Assembly: GCA_025617745.1 (NCBI GenBank)
Contig: CM046856.1
Coordinates: 48,860,873-48,924,872 of the forward strand
DNA length: 64,000 nucleotides
Direction of reading: 5' to 3'
Source of the DNA: Heliocidaris erythrogramma
Lineage: Eukaryota > Echinodermata > Echinoidea > Camarodonta > Echinometridae
The translations under genes were made by a program, and so were the position numbers. This document shows positions 46,890 through 59,511 of the stretch, piece after piece. The notes under the pieces are model-generated. The model worked only from the letters and a program-made list of their open reading frames with translations, did no database searches and was not told the DNA's origin. Each line of letters begins with the position of its first letter. Positions within the stretch are counted from its first letter, which is position 1.

Positions 46890-47835
46890 GTGTGTTAAGC
46901 TCTGTAGGCCTACTTGAACATTGTTTTTCAGGGAAAGGGAGTTCAGCAATATGAACCATTCTTTCCTGCAAGGTGTAATTCTTGCAAGGCAAGTTTATGT
47001 AAGGATGTTCTAAGATGTTTTAAAAAAAATTAAATACTGCTGTAGAATTAGGCCTAAGTCAGTCTGATGCACAGTCCGTGTAGGCCTACAATGTGCAAAA
47101 GAAATGATTTTGTACATGAAATATGTTTGTAATACTTATTCATGAATAGATGACGTCTAAGTTCTAATTCTATGAACAGTTTAGGTTCCTTTTTCATTAA
47201 TTTATGTACTGTTCCTATATTATCCTGAGGTCTAATATACAATATCCACCTTCTCAAATGTATACATCATATAGATTTATGATGCTATTTTGTATGTTTT
47301 AAAGAATGGATCCCTGGTAAATATTTTGTCAGGGCAGTTTTGGTGCTCCAACCTCTTCTCCAACCCTCGTAAAATATTCTTGATGCACAAAGGTGAGTTG
47401 GGATCGGCTTGTACTCTCATCTTGTTATCCATTAAAGACTCATTTGACAACCTTGACCCCGAGAACATGACATATGGTGGACTTGAAACCATGAGGTGAA
47501 CTTCGTCTGACTCTAGGGGCTCTTGGGGCCTCTTGGCGAGTTCTCCTCCAGGTGTGTAAGGTGGAAGCCAGATGGAGTGAATCACCTCCAAAACTCCTCA
47601 AGGTAAAAATATAAGATATTTAAATGCGATGAATTCTCATTTGGTCCAATGCCAATCAAACAACCTCGGTTGGTGTAATCAGATCTTTACTGTAATAAAT
47701 TTGTCTTTTCTCCATGTGGCCTAATGTTCATTAGCCACCATCTATTTTTCTCTTTGTTCCCTTGTCAGTTCTAATATTTGTTATAATCCATTTAGTCTGA
47801 TTCCCAGTTTGGCCATTGCTTGTGTCGTCTATGAT
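46890..47835. other. Probable intron, no gene confirmed
   Basis: Overlapping frames at 47277-47591 (minus, 104 codons) and 47290-47499 (plus, 69 codons) sit in slightly GC-richer DNA, but neither shows a known domain or consistent splice sites. Confidence 0.35.
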
Positions 47836-47841
47836 TATGTG

Positions 47842-48141
47842 GAGGTGCCTTCGTCCAGTGGATTATTTCCCAGACTGTATGAAGTACAAGGTACACATGG
47901 TTTAAATCCCTGTCACAGTTCTAATATTCTTTGGCAAGACATTGATATATATTTGCCACTCTCCACCCAGGTGAAGTATATGGGTACCTGGTAGGAAGAA
48001 AATCCTTGTATGCTTGAGCACCTAATCATGGAAACCAAGCTAAATGCGGGGTGATAATATGATTGTAAGGCCCTCGGGGAGAACGGAATTAATACTGAGG
48101 CTACCCTGGGTAAACAAGGCTTATTGTTGTTGTTGTTGTTA
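47842..48141 (+). mobile_element. tRNA-derived SINE, copy 4
   Basis: The tRNA-like head is decayed (A box region CGTCCAGTGG; B box GGTTTAAATCC). The shared body follows (TTGGCAAGACATTGATATAT, CCACTCTCCACCCAGGTGAA), with a TTG-unit tail at 48121-48141. Confidence 0.8.
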
Positions 48142-48149
48142 TCGTCATC

Positions 48150-49420
48150 TACTGTCCAGTATGCAAAAAATGCCTGCAAGGTGACACAGCACATTTTGTC
48201 ACCTGAGATGCTGAAAGCATATGTATGAGTATTCGTTATACCACGTGCAAACTACAACTTCTTATCAGAAAAAACTACTGCATCACAAATACATACTTTC
48301 ACAATGAAAACAAGAACGATTCTACAATTTTCAAATTGCATGACAGCATTTTTCCCACCTACTCCTGGAGGGTTTTCCTGTATATTTTGATAGCAATCTG
48401 CGGAACATGAACGAACACAAGGGGGATGTGTAGGAAGTTGTCTTCGTCATATCAACCCAACTCCTACATGACTGTAGATCCCAGGGTGAGCACGCTGATT
48501 TTCAGAGCAAACCTAGTCAGAAGATATGAAATAGTATCGATCCAGACATGTTGTCCTATGGATTAGTATGGAGATGAAAATGGGATATGTCCTACTTAAG
48601 CTACATGGGTCCTCTCAGTTATAACGTTATAACGCCAAGAAAACATACCTTCAGTTTGAGAGACAGAAGGGTGTTACCTCGCGCCCTGAATCTGACCTGA
48701 CTTCCAGTGGAATTCGTAACCAATGGCAACTTTCCCAGGGAAGTGAGGTTGGTCTGAATGGTGCTCCTGTACTCCCCCCCCCCCATAACCTACGGAATTC
48801 ATGCTCGTAAAATTTGAAGGTTTTCACCAGGGAAGTTAAGGGGGGGGGGGAACTGGTTTGAAAGGGGTATTAGTGGTGGTAGAAATGTCCTGGTATTACC
48901 CTTTACTAAATGCTTTAATGAATTACTCAGTGGTGATAGTGGTGGTGCTGTTGGAACAAGAAGGTCCCAGGTTTCAAACCATGTTAGCTCTTTCAGTGGA
49001 AAACAGTTTTCTTCCTTTTTAGTCTGGACTTGGATCCTTCAAAGTTTTAAGCTTGGTTTGCTTATTTACATGTACTTCTTATTATCTGAGGTATATCACA
49101 GACAAATAACAACTCCTTAAACTGATAACCTCAGAGAGTCATTTTAAAAAATATCTGTGAGTCTTACCCATGAGTAAGGAGACTGGCTGCGATAAGAGGT
49201 GATTGGGGGAAGATGACAAGAATAAGATTTATGTGTTTGTGGGTGTGAGGGCAAGAAGGGATCAAGGGCCACACCTTGGTAATATGAGAATAATAACCAA
49301 TCACAGCAGTGAGCTTCCACTCCTACACAAAAATTGGCAATCAATTTAGTTCATGTTATGACAAAGACATTCAGTGGTACTGACATACATTGATGGCTCA
49401 TAATAATTGTGTAATATGAT
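48150..49420. other. Probable intron, no gene seen
   Basis: Unique DNA with a C11 run near 48774 and a G11 run near 48840. An AGACAGAAGGGTGTTA phrase near 48662 belongs to the family also seen at 62260. Confidence 0.4.
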
Positions 49421-49422
49421 TC

Positions 49423-49839
49423 TTAAAGGTAAGTCCATCCTGGTATTAAGTTGATTTGAATAAAAGGAGAAAAATCTGATAAGAAAATAAAATGAATTTT
49501 TAAAGTTGTAATGAATCAAACACATATTGGCATCTCTGTGATGTATCTTGCAAGCTCCTCGCCCATTAGCTCAATACCAAAAATTCATGAAGTTTCAGTT
49601 TCTTAGTTTTTGATGAAGGAATAGATTTGTTTCATACGGTTTTTGTGTAAAAACATATGAGCGATTACATGTATATCTAAGGTGCATGTATGATTGAATA
49701 TTCTCTTTAGAGAAAATGGAAATAAATTCATATCTTTCTTATTTCTTGTCGTATTTTGCTCAAAACTTCACTGATCTGTTTCTATATTTTTGTGCTCCTT
49801 TTAAAACCAACTTATAATCAGAGCGAACTTCCTTTTTAA
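49423..49839. mobile_element. TTAA-ended MITE (piggyBac-type target)
   Basis: It begins TTAAAGGTAAGTCC and ends GAACTTCCTTTTTAA. The next bases on each side also pair imperfectly (AGTTGATTTGAATAAAAGGA against TCCTTTTAAAACCAACTT). TTAA is present at both ends, as expected after piggyBac-type insertion. Related solo ends occur at 21800-21919 and 56590-56741. Confidence 0.65.
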
Positions 49840-50329
49840 TGAATTTTTGATGATCGTGTTTAATTTTGATTTCACCTGACCGAAAGGCAAGTATATTATG
49901 TAGACAAGCAACAAGAGGACATATGGTTCAAAGTCCTATCCGAGGGACTTGGTAATGGAGGATAAATGTCAATAAAAGGTACTGATGTTTTAAGTTGGTT
50001 TTGAACCTGAGTCCTCCTGGTTATCAGACATATGCTCTAGCAAAGACACCATGCCTTCTGAGTATCGTCTCTTCTTTACAGTTTATTTTCAGAACTCCAT
50101 TTCTAATGGTAAATCACACTCAATAATAATTTCTTGTCTTTCATCATCCTGATGATAGCACAGAAGGACCTCCTTTTGAAGATTGATATGTATATTGCTT
50201 TGATACCAATAAAAATGATTTGTCTGGATTTCTTTGTAATCTTGGATGTCATGAACCCCAGGCTTTACTGGTATCCATTACTCCTCAGTGTTCATTTTAA
50301 TGACATGGTACTGCTTCCATCTAGCTTCA

Positions 50330-50467
50330 GGGGAGGGTTTCGTCAAGTGTTTTGTCAGTGATTTTTACTGACAAATTTGCTTTCAGCCAATCAGATGCAA
50401 GGATTTCAGTAGCTTATAACAGTTGTCGGTAAAAATCACTGACAAAACACTTGATGAAACGCTCCCC
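50330..50467 (-). mobile_element. 138-bp palindromic MITE, copy 3
   Basis: Ends GGGGAGGGTTTCGTCAAG and CTTGATGAAACGCTCCCC, with the centre in the orientation of copy 2. Two substitutions in the left end. Confidence 0.9.
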
Positions 50468-51176
50468 TGGTTTAGTGTGTACCCAGTTTATGTACCAGAG
50501 CACTATTACTAGTAGTTGGCACTTCCATTTGATCTACACATAATTCGTCACTATGTGCTGGTATTTTACTATTTGTTTGTCTGTCAATTCTGGGTATTCC
50601 ACAGATAATTTAGACGGTTATTCACAAGTATTCAGTCTTGTCTGCCTGTCTCATTATCTTACTCAAACGTTTAATTGATATCTTTGACTCTCTGACAATC
50701 CTCTTATCGCTCTGTTACTCAATCGTTTTCATTGTTCGGATGATGAAAATGAGTTGGTATTCCTTTTGACATATTGACTGGCATTTGATGTATGATATGA
50801 CTTGTAGATACATATGTACTTTGCAGTGAATGTGAGAAGTTTGCCTTTTGGCTGAGATCATGTGTAGAAACTTGGAATTATGAGCTGCCTGAAAGACCAC
50901 AGCTGTACTCATCCCCCCTTTCACATGTGGGAAAATATGTGTTGTATGATCATGGAAAGATAACCCCCGTAGAAATGAGATAGGCCTAAACCATAATACT
51001 TTGGTCATGTGAACGGGCTGCAATGTTAAAGAGAATTAACCTCAAACAATAAAGACGATAGTGTTCAAAGGTGTTATTTATTCCTACTTGTTAGACTATA
51101 TGGCTTCGCGTCAAAATATACGAGATCGATACGAATCAAGATTTTCTGAGCAAAATTTATCATCTGCTAGCAATAT

Positions 51177-51802
51177 GTATCGTCTGCTAGCAATACATGG
51201 GGCTGCCATTTTTTTTATGTGTACAAGAAGATTTTCTTAATCCAAATGCCCAATTGCCTTTTCAAAATTAAAAAGCCATTTGAGATTAAAATATAGAATA
51301 GATATGTCAATTTATTTTTAAACTGAAGATTTCCTTATATATTTCTGTTGAAAATCGATATTCACTTAATATAAATCTATTTTCTAGATACTGTGACGCA
51401 ATGGACGGAGCAAATTAATTCAAATTTTATGGATGCTTCTTCCCTGAGCATCTATAGCGGCAAACTATGCATTCACCTGCTTTCGGATAATGGGACTTGA
51501 AAAGTCAGAATGCATGCTGCATATATTATGTTCTGCTCTGTTTGGCAAACCCAAGAAAATAGATTTTTGTTAAGCAAAACCAGACAATTTAAAAGTATCA
51601 TTATAAAGATTTAATTTTTATAAATCATGTAAACACCCACTTTATATTTTTCGTTACATATGGGATTTTAGGTAATGAAGAAAATCAATTTAGGTCTTGG
51701 ATGCAAAATATCTTCCTGACCGGAACATTTCTCAATGGTTCATGTACAATCCAAATCAGCAAGAAAATGGCAGCCCCCATGTAAATGAGTAGGAGACGAT
51801 AC
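51177..51802. mobile_element. TIR element with GTATCGTCTCCTA ends
   Basis: The left end GTATCGTCTGCTAGCAAT with ACATGGGGCTGCCATTTT is mirrored by AAAATGGCAGCCCCCATGT and TAGGAGACGATAC on the right. It is 626 bp with an AT-rich interior and no transposase frame. A 13-bp duplicate of the left terminus (ATCTGCTAGCAAT) precedes it. Confidence 0.65.
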
Positions 51803-51804
51803 CG

Positions 51805-52345
51805 GTGTTGGAATATCTTTATTTATACCCTTTTCTGATATCTTATTAGAAAATGATTTAGGCCAATAAGTAGGAATATATTACACCTTTCAATATAAGT
51901 AAATTTGTACTCAGGGGTTAATTCTCCTTTAAGACATATGGCTATTCCATGCTTTAAGAAGCATTTCATTTGGGATGCTTTAATATTCAGGTGATGATTG
52001 TATAGTACATGTATGCGACTGTCATATAGAGATGCTTCATCAGATAAGAGCAATGTACTGGAGACTTTCAAGATCAATGACATGACTTGGGATTTACTGA
52101 TGATAAAATCTGCCCATATAGTATGGCTATACATAAATTATATGAGGATCATATGATATATATTCAATAGGCCCTACCCATGACAGAATCCCTTGTGTGT
52201 GAAATGGCCCAAAGACCACTGCTAGTAATCAATGCCTGAATGTTTGGTATCTGATGTCCTTATTTCATGAACCTGACATACACACAGACATGTCAAGCTC
52301 TGGAACTCAGCTGCTAGACAAGGTCAGGATGATACCTCCTGGGAG
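51805..52345. other. Probable intron, no gene seen
   Basis: AT-rich DNA. The 103-codon antisense frame at 51823-52134 has no recognisable domain. Confidence 0.4.
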
Positions 52346-52347
52346 AT

Positions 52348-53014
52348 CAGGGAGAGAAAGAGATAGATGGAAAAGGAGTGAGAGGGAGGGAGGGAGGAGA
52401 GGAGGGAGTGAGGGAGGGAGAGGGAGGGAGGGAGAGAAAGGGATGAGAGAAAGGAAGGGAGGGAGAGAGAAAGGGAGGGAGGGAGAGAGAAAGGGAGGGA
52501 GGGAGAGAGGGAGGGAGGGAGGGAGGGAGGGAGAGGGAGGGAGGGAGAGGGAGGGAGGGAAAGGGAGGGAGGGAGGGAGGGAGGGAGAGAGGGGGAGATA
52601 GCAGGGTGGGGAAGGAGGGGGAGATAGAGGGTTGGGGAAGGAGGGGAGATAGAGGGTGGGGGAAGGAGGGGGAGATAGAGGGTAGGGGAAGGAGGGGAGA
52701 TAGAGGGGGAGGGAGGGAGGGGAGATTGGCAGGGAGGAAATGATGGATGGATGGATGTAGGAAGTAAAGCAGGGAGATAGGCAGAGGGGATGGGGAGAGA
52801 GAGAGAGAGAGAGAGGTAAATAAGGAGAAAGATACATATTTAGATACATTGATGAGGGGGAGAAAGAGAGATAGGGCTCCATGAAAAGATTGAGAGATCG
52901 AGAAATGGAGGGAGAAATAAGAGAGAGAGAAAGAGCGAGAGGAGAGGTGGGTACATGTAGGTGTATAGACTAGACAAAGAAAAGGGGAATGAGAGATTGC
53001 TAGAGACCTTAAGT

Positions 53015-53046
<32 letters not shown>

Positions 53047-53100
53047 GAGAGAAAAGAGAAGAAAGAGACAGAAAGAAATAATAGAGAGAAAAGAAGAGAG
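52348..53100. repeat. 750-bp purine tract (GGGA/GAGA) with GGAT and ACAG ends
   Basis: Almost uninterrupted purines on the + strand: GGGAGGGA units at 52380-52735, a 27-to-30-bp higher-order unit (GATAGAGGGTGGGGGAAGG type) at 52597-52715, GGAT units near 52745, GA runs, and ACAG units at 53019-53046. All large frames on both strands here are low-complexity translations. Confidence 0.9.
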
Positions 53101-53104
53101 TATC

Positions 53105-54580
53105 AAAACTTCTTGCATGTTTGGAAGGCTGGGTAGCAGGAACATAAAATTCCAATTGCAACTTTCAAGTTTATTGCCACCGTGGGATATGTTTCCCTCC
53201 TCCACAGTCTATGCCATAGTTTGCAGTTTTTATGTCTGTAATAAAATACTTCTAACTTTTTCTTTGTAATGATATTTTTCTTTTTGATTTGTTGGTTCAA
53301 TTTGAAAATTATCACCCCCCCCCCCCCATTCTTTCACAAAGGTATCACATTCAAGTCTCGGTGAAGTAGTTCAAGTTCAACAAGAGATATCTTTGTCTAT
53401 TAAGAGCAAGAAGGACATTAACTCTTTCAGTGCCGATGGCACGTATATGTGATAGATAGACTCGTCATTTTCATTCACCAATAGCTCGACCATATGAAAG
53501 GAATATGGTGGTCAATGTATATAAAAATTTTGAGCATAAATCAAGCATTCTAAATATATGATTATAATTATATGCTACCATAGAAATTTTAAGAGAAAAT
53601 TGCAGATTAAAAAAAAAGACGTTAGCTTATTTCCACATTAAACAATAGTAAACAAATGTGAAACCAAAAAATAATGAACAAAAAAGAAACTCAAATGTAG
53701 TTTTCAATAAATATTGTGCATAAAGTTGGGTAAAGTAATAATGTTTGGTATCATAAGAAATGGTAATAAATTTCCTGCAAGTTTTGTACACAATATTTTG
53801 TGAAATAATAGATGGTTAATGAAGGGCAGACATTTGAAAAGCAAGCATTGATCACATTTTGGTAAAATTTTGAAGAGAGCTAAACCCCTTGGCACAGTAA
53901 GAGTTAACTCTATATGAAGTATGTGAGTTAAACCCTTCCAGCTCTCAGCAAACGTTTTGTTCCATTCTAATATTTCTTACTTTTTTTATTGCTTATTTAA
54001 GCTATGATGTAGGTTAGGCTATGATTATTTATTTTGACTCTAATCCAACACATATTGCTACAAATGTTTACTAGATGAAAATGTTTACTAATGTAAATTA
54101 TGAATGGTATGTGACTGGCAATAGTTAATATTTTGTCACTGGTGGGTTAGAAAAATAAATCATAGCATTTGATTTAGCCACACTTATGACATTAAAGCTA
54201 TAAATCTTGAATGCTAGTATTGAAGGAAAAAGAATTTTCACAGAATCAAGCAGAGATTACACTAAATCTTTGACAGTAGAAACTTATGTACAAAGCCTGC
54301 AGTACCATTATGTGTAATGTTAGTTGTGCTTTTCAATTAATGTGCTTTTTAACAAGTTTTAGTCAGTTTGTTTATATTCGCTAGTCCAAATACCCATGCT
54401 TGTTGAACAATTCAGAATTGCTTCAAAGTCAGTTTCCATCTTCAAGCACTTCCATTATTAGAACTCAAGATTTATAGTTTGCCCACAGGTCTTGTATCTC
54501 AAAAAGAGATTAACTTGATTACCAATTGAATTTGTGATAATGTATATCAGGTATACAATGTACTGTAAATATGAATAAGT
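53105..54580. other. Probable intron, no gene seen
   Basis: AT-rich unique DNA with a C13 run at 53315-53327. Confidence 0.45.
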
Positions 54581-54586
54581 GAACCT

Positions 54587-54724
54587 GGGGAACGTTTCAT
54601 CAAGCGTTTTGTTGGTTATTTTTACTGACAAATTTGTTCTCAGCCAATCAGATGCAAGGATTTCAGTAGCTTATAACAGTTGTCAGTAAAAGTCACTGAC
54701 AAAACGCTTGATGAAACGCTCCAC
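54587..54724 (-). mobile_element. 138-bp palindromic MITE, copy 4
   Basis: The most diverged copy: ends GGGGAACGTTTCATCAAG and CTTGATGAAACGCTCCAC. Same length and same centre orientation as copies 2 and 3. Confidence 0.88.
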
Positions 54725-54729
54725 TGTTA

Positions 54730-56555
54730 AATAATAAGCCCAAGATAACTTGGGCTACAATGCAAAATGCATTTTATACCAAAAATTAAATTGTACCCAA
54801 CAGGTTCAATAAGGGAATGATGATGAATAAGAATGGTATATGGAAAACATAACTTATATATATTTCTCTTTACTTGTAAGCATCTTTCAAGAAGATGGGG
54901 CATGTTTTTTCGTAGGGGTAACAAACATCTTGTAATTCTTCCCATCATGAAAGTCCAAGTTGTAGATAAAATCTTAAAGGGAATTTGGTATCAGTTTAGG
55001 GTCCGCAGACAACAGATGTTCGTTAGACTTGGTTTCTATGTCCATTTGGACTGGAAGTTTTCCATTGATTGGCTCAAATCAATCATGACGTCTGGCTGAC
55101 AAGCCATCTTTTCAACCCTCCCTGGTCAATTTAGATGGTGTCTGGATTGCTTAGAGATCGGTCACTATTCACAACGGATACCAGCATTTAGAAAGAGGAG
55201 GAGGAGGACGGAGGGAGGGAGAAGGCAAGGAAACAGCACTTTTGGATTAAAGGATGCATGCCTGCGACAGTGCGTTATGATAAAAGGCATTTTCATCATT
55301 CTATGTTTCTATTCGTGAATCAAAAGGAGTTTGTTTTCGAATGGCAATACAATTTTCTTTGAACGAAGATGAGAGAGGGTTAGAGGGATAAGGAGAGGTT
55401 GTGGAAGAATTTTGAACCATAAATCACAACTATTACACACTTACAAATATTACATAAAATGATTGTGTTGATAACATCATTCATATTCAAGTTCATTACC
55501 ACATTCGAAAAGAGAGGTACATGTTCAGTGTAAATGTAGAGATGACTCCCAAGTAATGTTTAAAATGATTAATGGGTGATGGCAAAGTACAAACTCATTC
55601 TTTTCCTTCCAGATTGTGAGATCAGTCATTTTTCATGCTGTTTAACTTCCTTTGATTACCTGTGCATTAGTCTTCACATGACACTGAAATATAGCTTGGG
55701 AATAAGCCCCAAATAAATGCAACATTCATCAAAATGCATTTTCACATATTCCTTTGGGTCTAATTTCATGATTCGCATTCACACTCAATGATTTTCTTTA
55801 TTCAACAATCCTTAAAAAAACATGTTCTTCTGATCAATTGTTAGGTGATTTTTTTAAAGGCTAAATAAAGTTAGGTTGGGCTTTTGAAAGTCTAACTTGA
55901 TTTCTACATCTTCTGTGAAGATTGATCTGTTTGGAATGCCAAAGGAGAAAAAAGGTGGACCTTTTTGTCCCATGAATCTCCCCATAATTCATTGTGATGA
56001 CATTTGCTGAGCGCTAGAAAGGCATTAACTATTAAACTTTTACTTTAGAGTTTAATAATGCCTGTCTTGCTCTCTTAGTATGACTAAACTTGAATTGAAA
56101 AAAAAAGGATGAAGAAGTTGCATTCCAGGCGATATACATACCGTAACATCCTGTCTTTGACAGTAAATGTCATTGAATTTAGAAATTCAGAAAGTTCTGC
56201 CAGATTCCCTTTAAAAAGGTCTTTGTTTCGGTCACAGCCATGTTTATTGCCCGAGGGTCCACTTTGCAGAGAAAAATGGAGACTGTGAGAGAAGGAGAGA
56301 GGATGGAGAAGGGAACAAATGTAACTTGTAAAACTTCATCTGTTTCAATTTGTTGTGATTTGGTTAAGAAATAAAAATTGAGCAATTTTCTTTACCTTCA
56401 GGTCAAATACACTTCAAATGGAACCCAGATGTGATGTGAATTACATTGGTCTTGGGAGAAGTATGAGGGGGATATTTTAACCTTTGCAACACAAAAATAT
56501 AGGTCTATATTTCACATAATAAAATACAAAAGAAATAGTGAGTGGGTGACGTCAC
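54730..56555. other. Probable intron, no gene seen
   Basis: AT-rich DNA with a short GGA-rich patch near 55190-55225. The 88-codon frame at 54833-55099 has no recognisable domain. Confidence 0.4.
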
Positions 56556-56559
56556 TGGT

Positions 56560-56741
56560 TCCCTCATTTCCATACTGAGCAGGATGTGCATATAGCTGTT
56601 TTGCAAAATTAAGCGAAACTTTAAAATACCATAACTTTCTTATTTTACATCCTATTTTGATGAAATTTTCAGTGTTATGCTTGTTGGATTTTTCTCTATT
56701 TATTCAAATCAACTTTTTGTTAGGGTGGACTTGGCCTTTAA
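56560..56741 (-). mobile_element. TTAA-ended MITE, solo end
   Basis: Contains GTGACGTCAC, CATAACTTTCTTATTTTACA, CAAATCAACTTTTTGTTAGG and GGTGGACTTGGCCTTTAA, and stops at TTAA. It shares its terminus with the elements at 49423 and 21800. I recall this repeat text from echinoderm sequence; that is recollection, not a search. Confidence 0.5.
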
Positions 56742-56815
56742 CCTTTGAACCTACTCATGAAATTTTACAAATGTTACATTTTTAATTTCATTTATGAACC
56801 CCCCCCCCACCCAGA

Positions 56816-56890
56816 AAAAAAAATATAAATAAATAAATAAAAATAAATAAATAATAAATAAATAAATATATAAATAAAAATGAAAAAAAA
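56816..56890. repeat. TAAA/TAAAA microsatellite
   Basis: AAATAAATAAATAA units after an A-rich run. Confidence 0.9.
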
Positions 56891-57522
56891 TTGAATTCTT
56901 GGTACTGTAAAAATATACATGTATGTGGAGCCGTGATCATAAAGGTAAAAAAAACAACTGATTATTCATTTAGTTTTGAAAGTCAAAGTAAATCAAAATT
57001 AGGCCCAATCTGTGTGGCTGAGAAAACATGTTTTCCTCTTCAATACAGCTTCTTTTGCAAGTTCTATTTTTTGTGGTTATTTTCATATTTGTTGTCATGA
57101 GGTCTTGAAGAGAGTTTTGTATGAAATATTATTTGGTCTTTTGGATATTCATAATTGAGTGATTCAGCCATAACACTAACAGCACATATATCAGTGATTT
57201 ACAAATACTGAACATGTGATATTTTAGAGCAAAACTTTTAGGGGGTCTGTCGTACCATCATAAGTATATTCAGAAATTTGGAAATCTAAGAAATCTACTT
57301 CTTACCCTCTCAATTTCCCCCAACATTGTAGTATCTTTGAAACATAATGGAGTCATTGGAGAGCGTCATTTTTCTCTGATCTTTTAAGGCTTTATTTCTT
57401 GCCATAAATACATGGTATTAATGAAAAACTTGTTTGTAAAATGTTCTTTTAATTATTCTTTCCTGTATATGTTTTCTATCCATGACAAGAAACCTGTGCA
57501 AACAAGAAATATTTATAGGACA

Positions 57523-57660
57523 GGGGAGCGTTTCATCAAGCGTTTTGTCAGTGATTTTCACCCACAACTGTTATAAGCTACTGAAATCCTTGCATCTCAT
57601 TGGCTGAGAGCAAATTAGTCGGTAAAAATCACTGACAAGACACTTGATGAAACGCTCCCC
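57523..57660 (+). mobile_element. 138-bp palindromic MITE, copy 5
   Basis: Ends GGGGAGCGTTTCATCAAG and CTTGATGAAACGCTCCCC, centre in the orientation of copy 1 (CATTGGCTGAGAGCAAAT). Confidence 0.9.
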
Positions 57661-57669
57661 AGATTGCAT

Positions 57670-59500
57670 GTTTGGTTTGATCCTGATTGCTTCCAGTCAT
57701 ACATGTGTGATATTTTCTTTAACCAACATTCTTCAATTTGGGACTGTTTACAGAGATACCACTTGTATAGCCAAGAGCAAAGTTCTTCCTTCCAATAGTA
57801 AGAATATTGTCCCAAATCCTGCAGGAGTTGGAAGGGAAGCAGTGGCCATTGTGTCACCTTGTTTACCAAGATATTGAAATTATACCAATCTACTGAAGTA
57901 GATCAAACAGACAGATCTTTATTGTCCAGCTACTTAAAGGGGTTCCACTTATCTCATTCAACAAATCAGGTACAATAAAATCTTCACGTAAATTCTGAGA
58001 TAAGAACAAAAGTTACTGATAGCATGGACCTACCAGAAAGATGTAATTATCCCAAGACATTTTGCCCTTGAGCTGTATGTGATATCCCTGCCTCTGATAT
58101 GAAGTTCCAGAAATTACAGAATAGTGTCAATCTTCAACATATAGGGGCCTATCAATCATCCGTGGGTACCCTGATGTCTGGACATGTCCGATGGTAGTTA
58201 CATTATCACTTGAGTCACAAAAGATTTCTTCTTTCCTGGCCGAAGAGGTATGCAGGAAGATGATCCATCGCTACAGTCCCAAATTGGCGACTCTGGTGCT
58301 GACCAATCCAAGCAGGTGCAGCTTGGATTGCGTAGGCCAGATATTCATGGCTATGCTTGTGCAGCCTTAATTGTCATGTTGACTTTCACGGTGAATAAAT
58401 ATTGTGCAAAATGGTATCCTGACATGCCTTTGAGCATATTTTCCTTAATGAAGCACAGATTGTAATGAAAAATGTCAAATAAGGAAACAATCCCATGTGC
58501 ATGCATGTCAATACATCCTCACTACTTCTTTGATAGCTCTACAATGCACATACATGACATAAGTATTAATGAAATAGTACTCAGAAATAGAGTTTTGTAT
58601 TTTATAGCTCTATATATCATGAAATATATATCATGAAATAGTATGCGCTATGCAGGTGCAGGCGGGCTGCTTTGCTAGCATGTTTTGACAGTGACTGCTA
58701 TATAAATTCTGTTTTCCCCTGTGCTAATTTTTATATTCTGTAACATGGCAAAATTTCTTCCTTTTACTTCTACATTCATCCATTTGCATTCTAATTCCTG
58801 AACAATGCCTCTTGGTCTTGCTCTATCCACTCAAGTGTTTCTCAAATTTTATAAGCAATGTGTTGTATATTCTCATGAATTTATATTACAGCTTAAAGAA
58901 ACTGTTTTTTCTGCCTTAATTGTATTCCCTGTTGTTTTCATCACGTTTGTAGGCTTTTTGGGCCTACATAGTATTGCAAATGTGTTGTGGACATTAGATT
59001 TTGTTTATATTGTGTCAATGCATGAGACACAGTCTGAAAGTCAACAAATATAAATGTTTTAGTAATAGGGGTGGTGTTGTTGAAAATGAATGCCCAATGT
59101 ATATGTATGTACATGGTATATCTGTTTGGATATTAGAAATATGCTGTATTATATAAAATCTATGTATACGTACTTACTTGTACAAGTAATGAGTCCATAC
59201 AACTTGAACTAATGTTTGATTTTAGATTTGTGTTCCTGTCCACATTCCTTTGTACATTTCTTTGTAATAAATAGTCATATTACTTACAGTGAAATACATT
59301 GGTGGACCCTGGTTGAATAACGATGTATAACCAATTCTTTGTGTGTATAGCTCCCCATCGTTCCTTATTATAACTGCACTAAACTTTCAAATGGTGTCAA
59401 CGTGTAAAATGATGGTGGTGTATTGCTAACATTAGATAGCTTGTTCCATATTTGCTAACCACTGTACCCCTTGTTCCTTTCTACCTCACTCTCTCTCTCT
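57670..59500. other. Probable intron upstream of the FN3 exon
   Basis: AT-rich DNA. Frames at 57615-57869 (minus), 58250-58465 and 58805-59053 (plus) show no Ig, FN3 or other known domain. No upstream FN3 module was found. Confidence 0.4.
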
Positions 59501-59511
59501 CTCCTGCGTAG

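Noticed and set aside
52254-53021. Several long frames on both strands (up to 224 codons)
   Set aside because: All derive from the GGGA purine tract; composition explains their openness.
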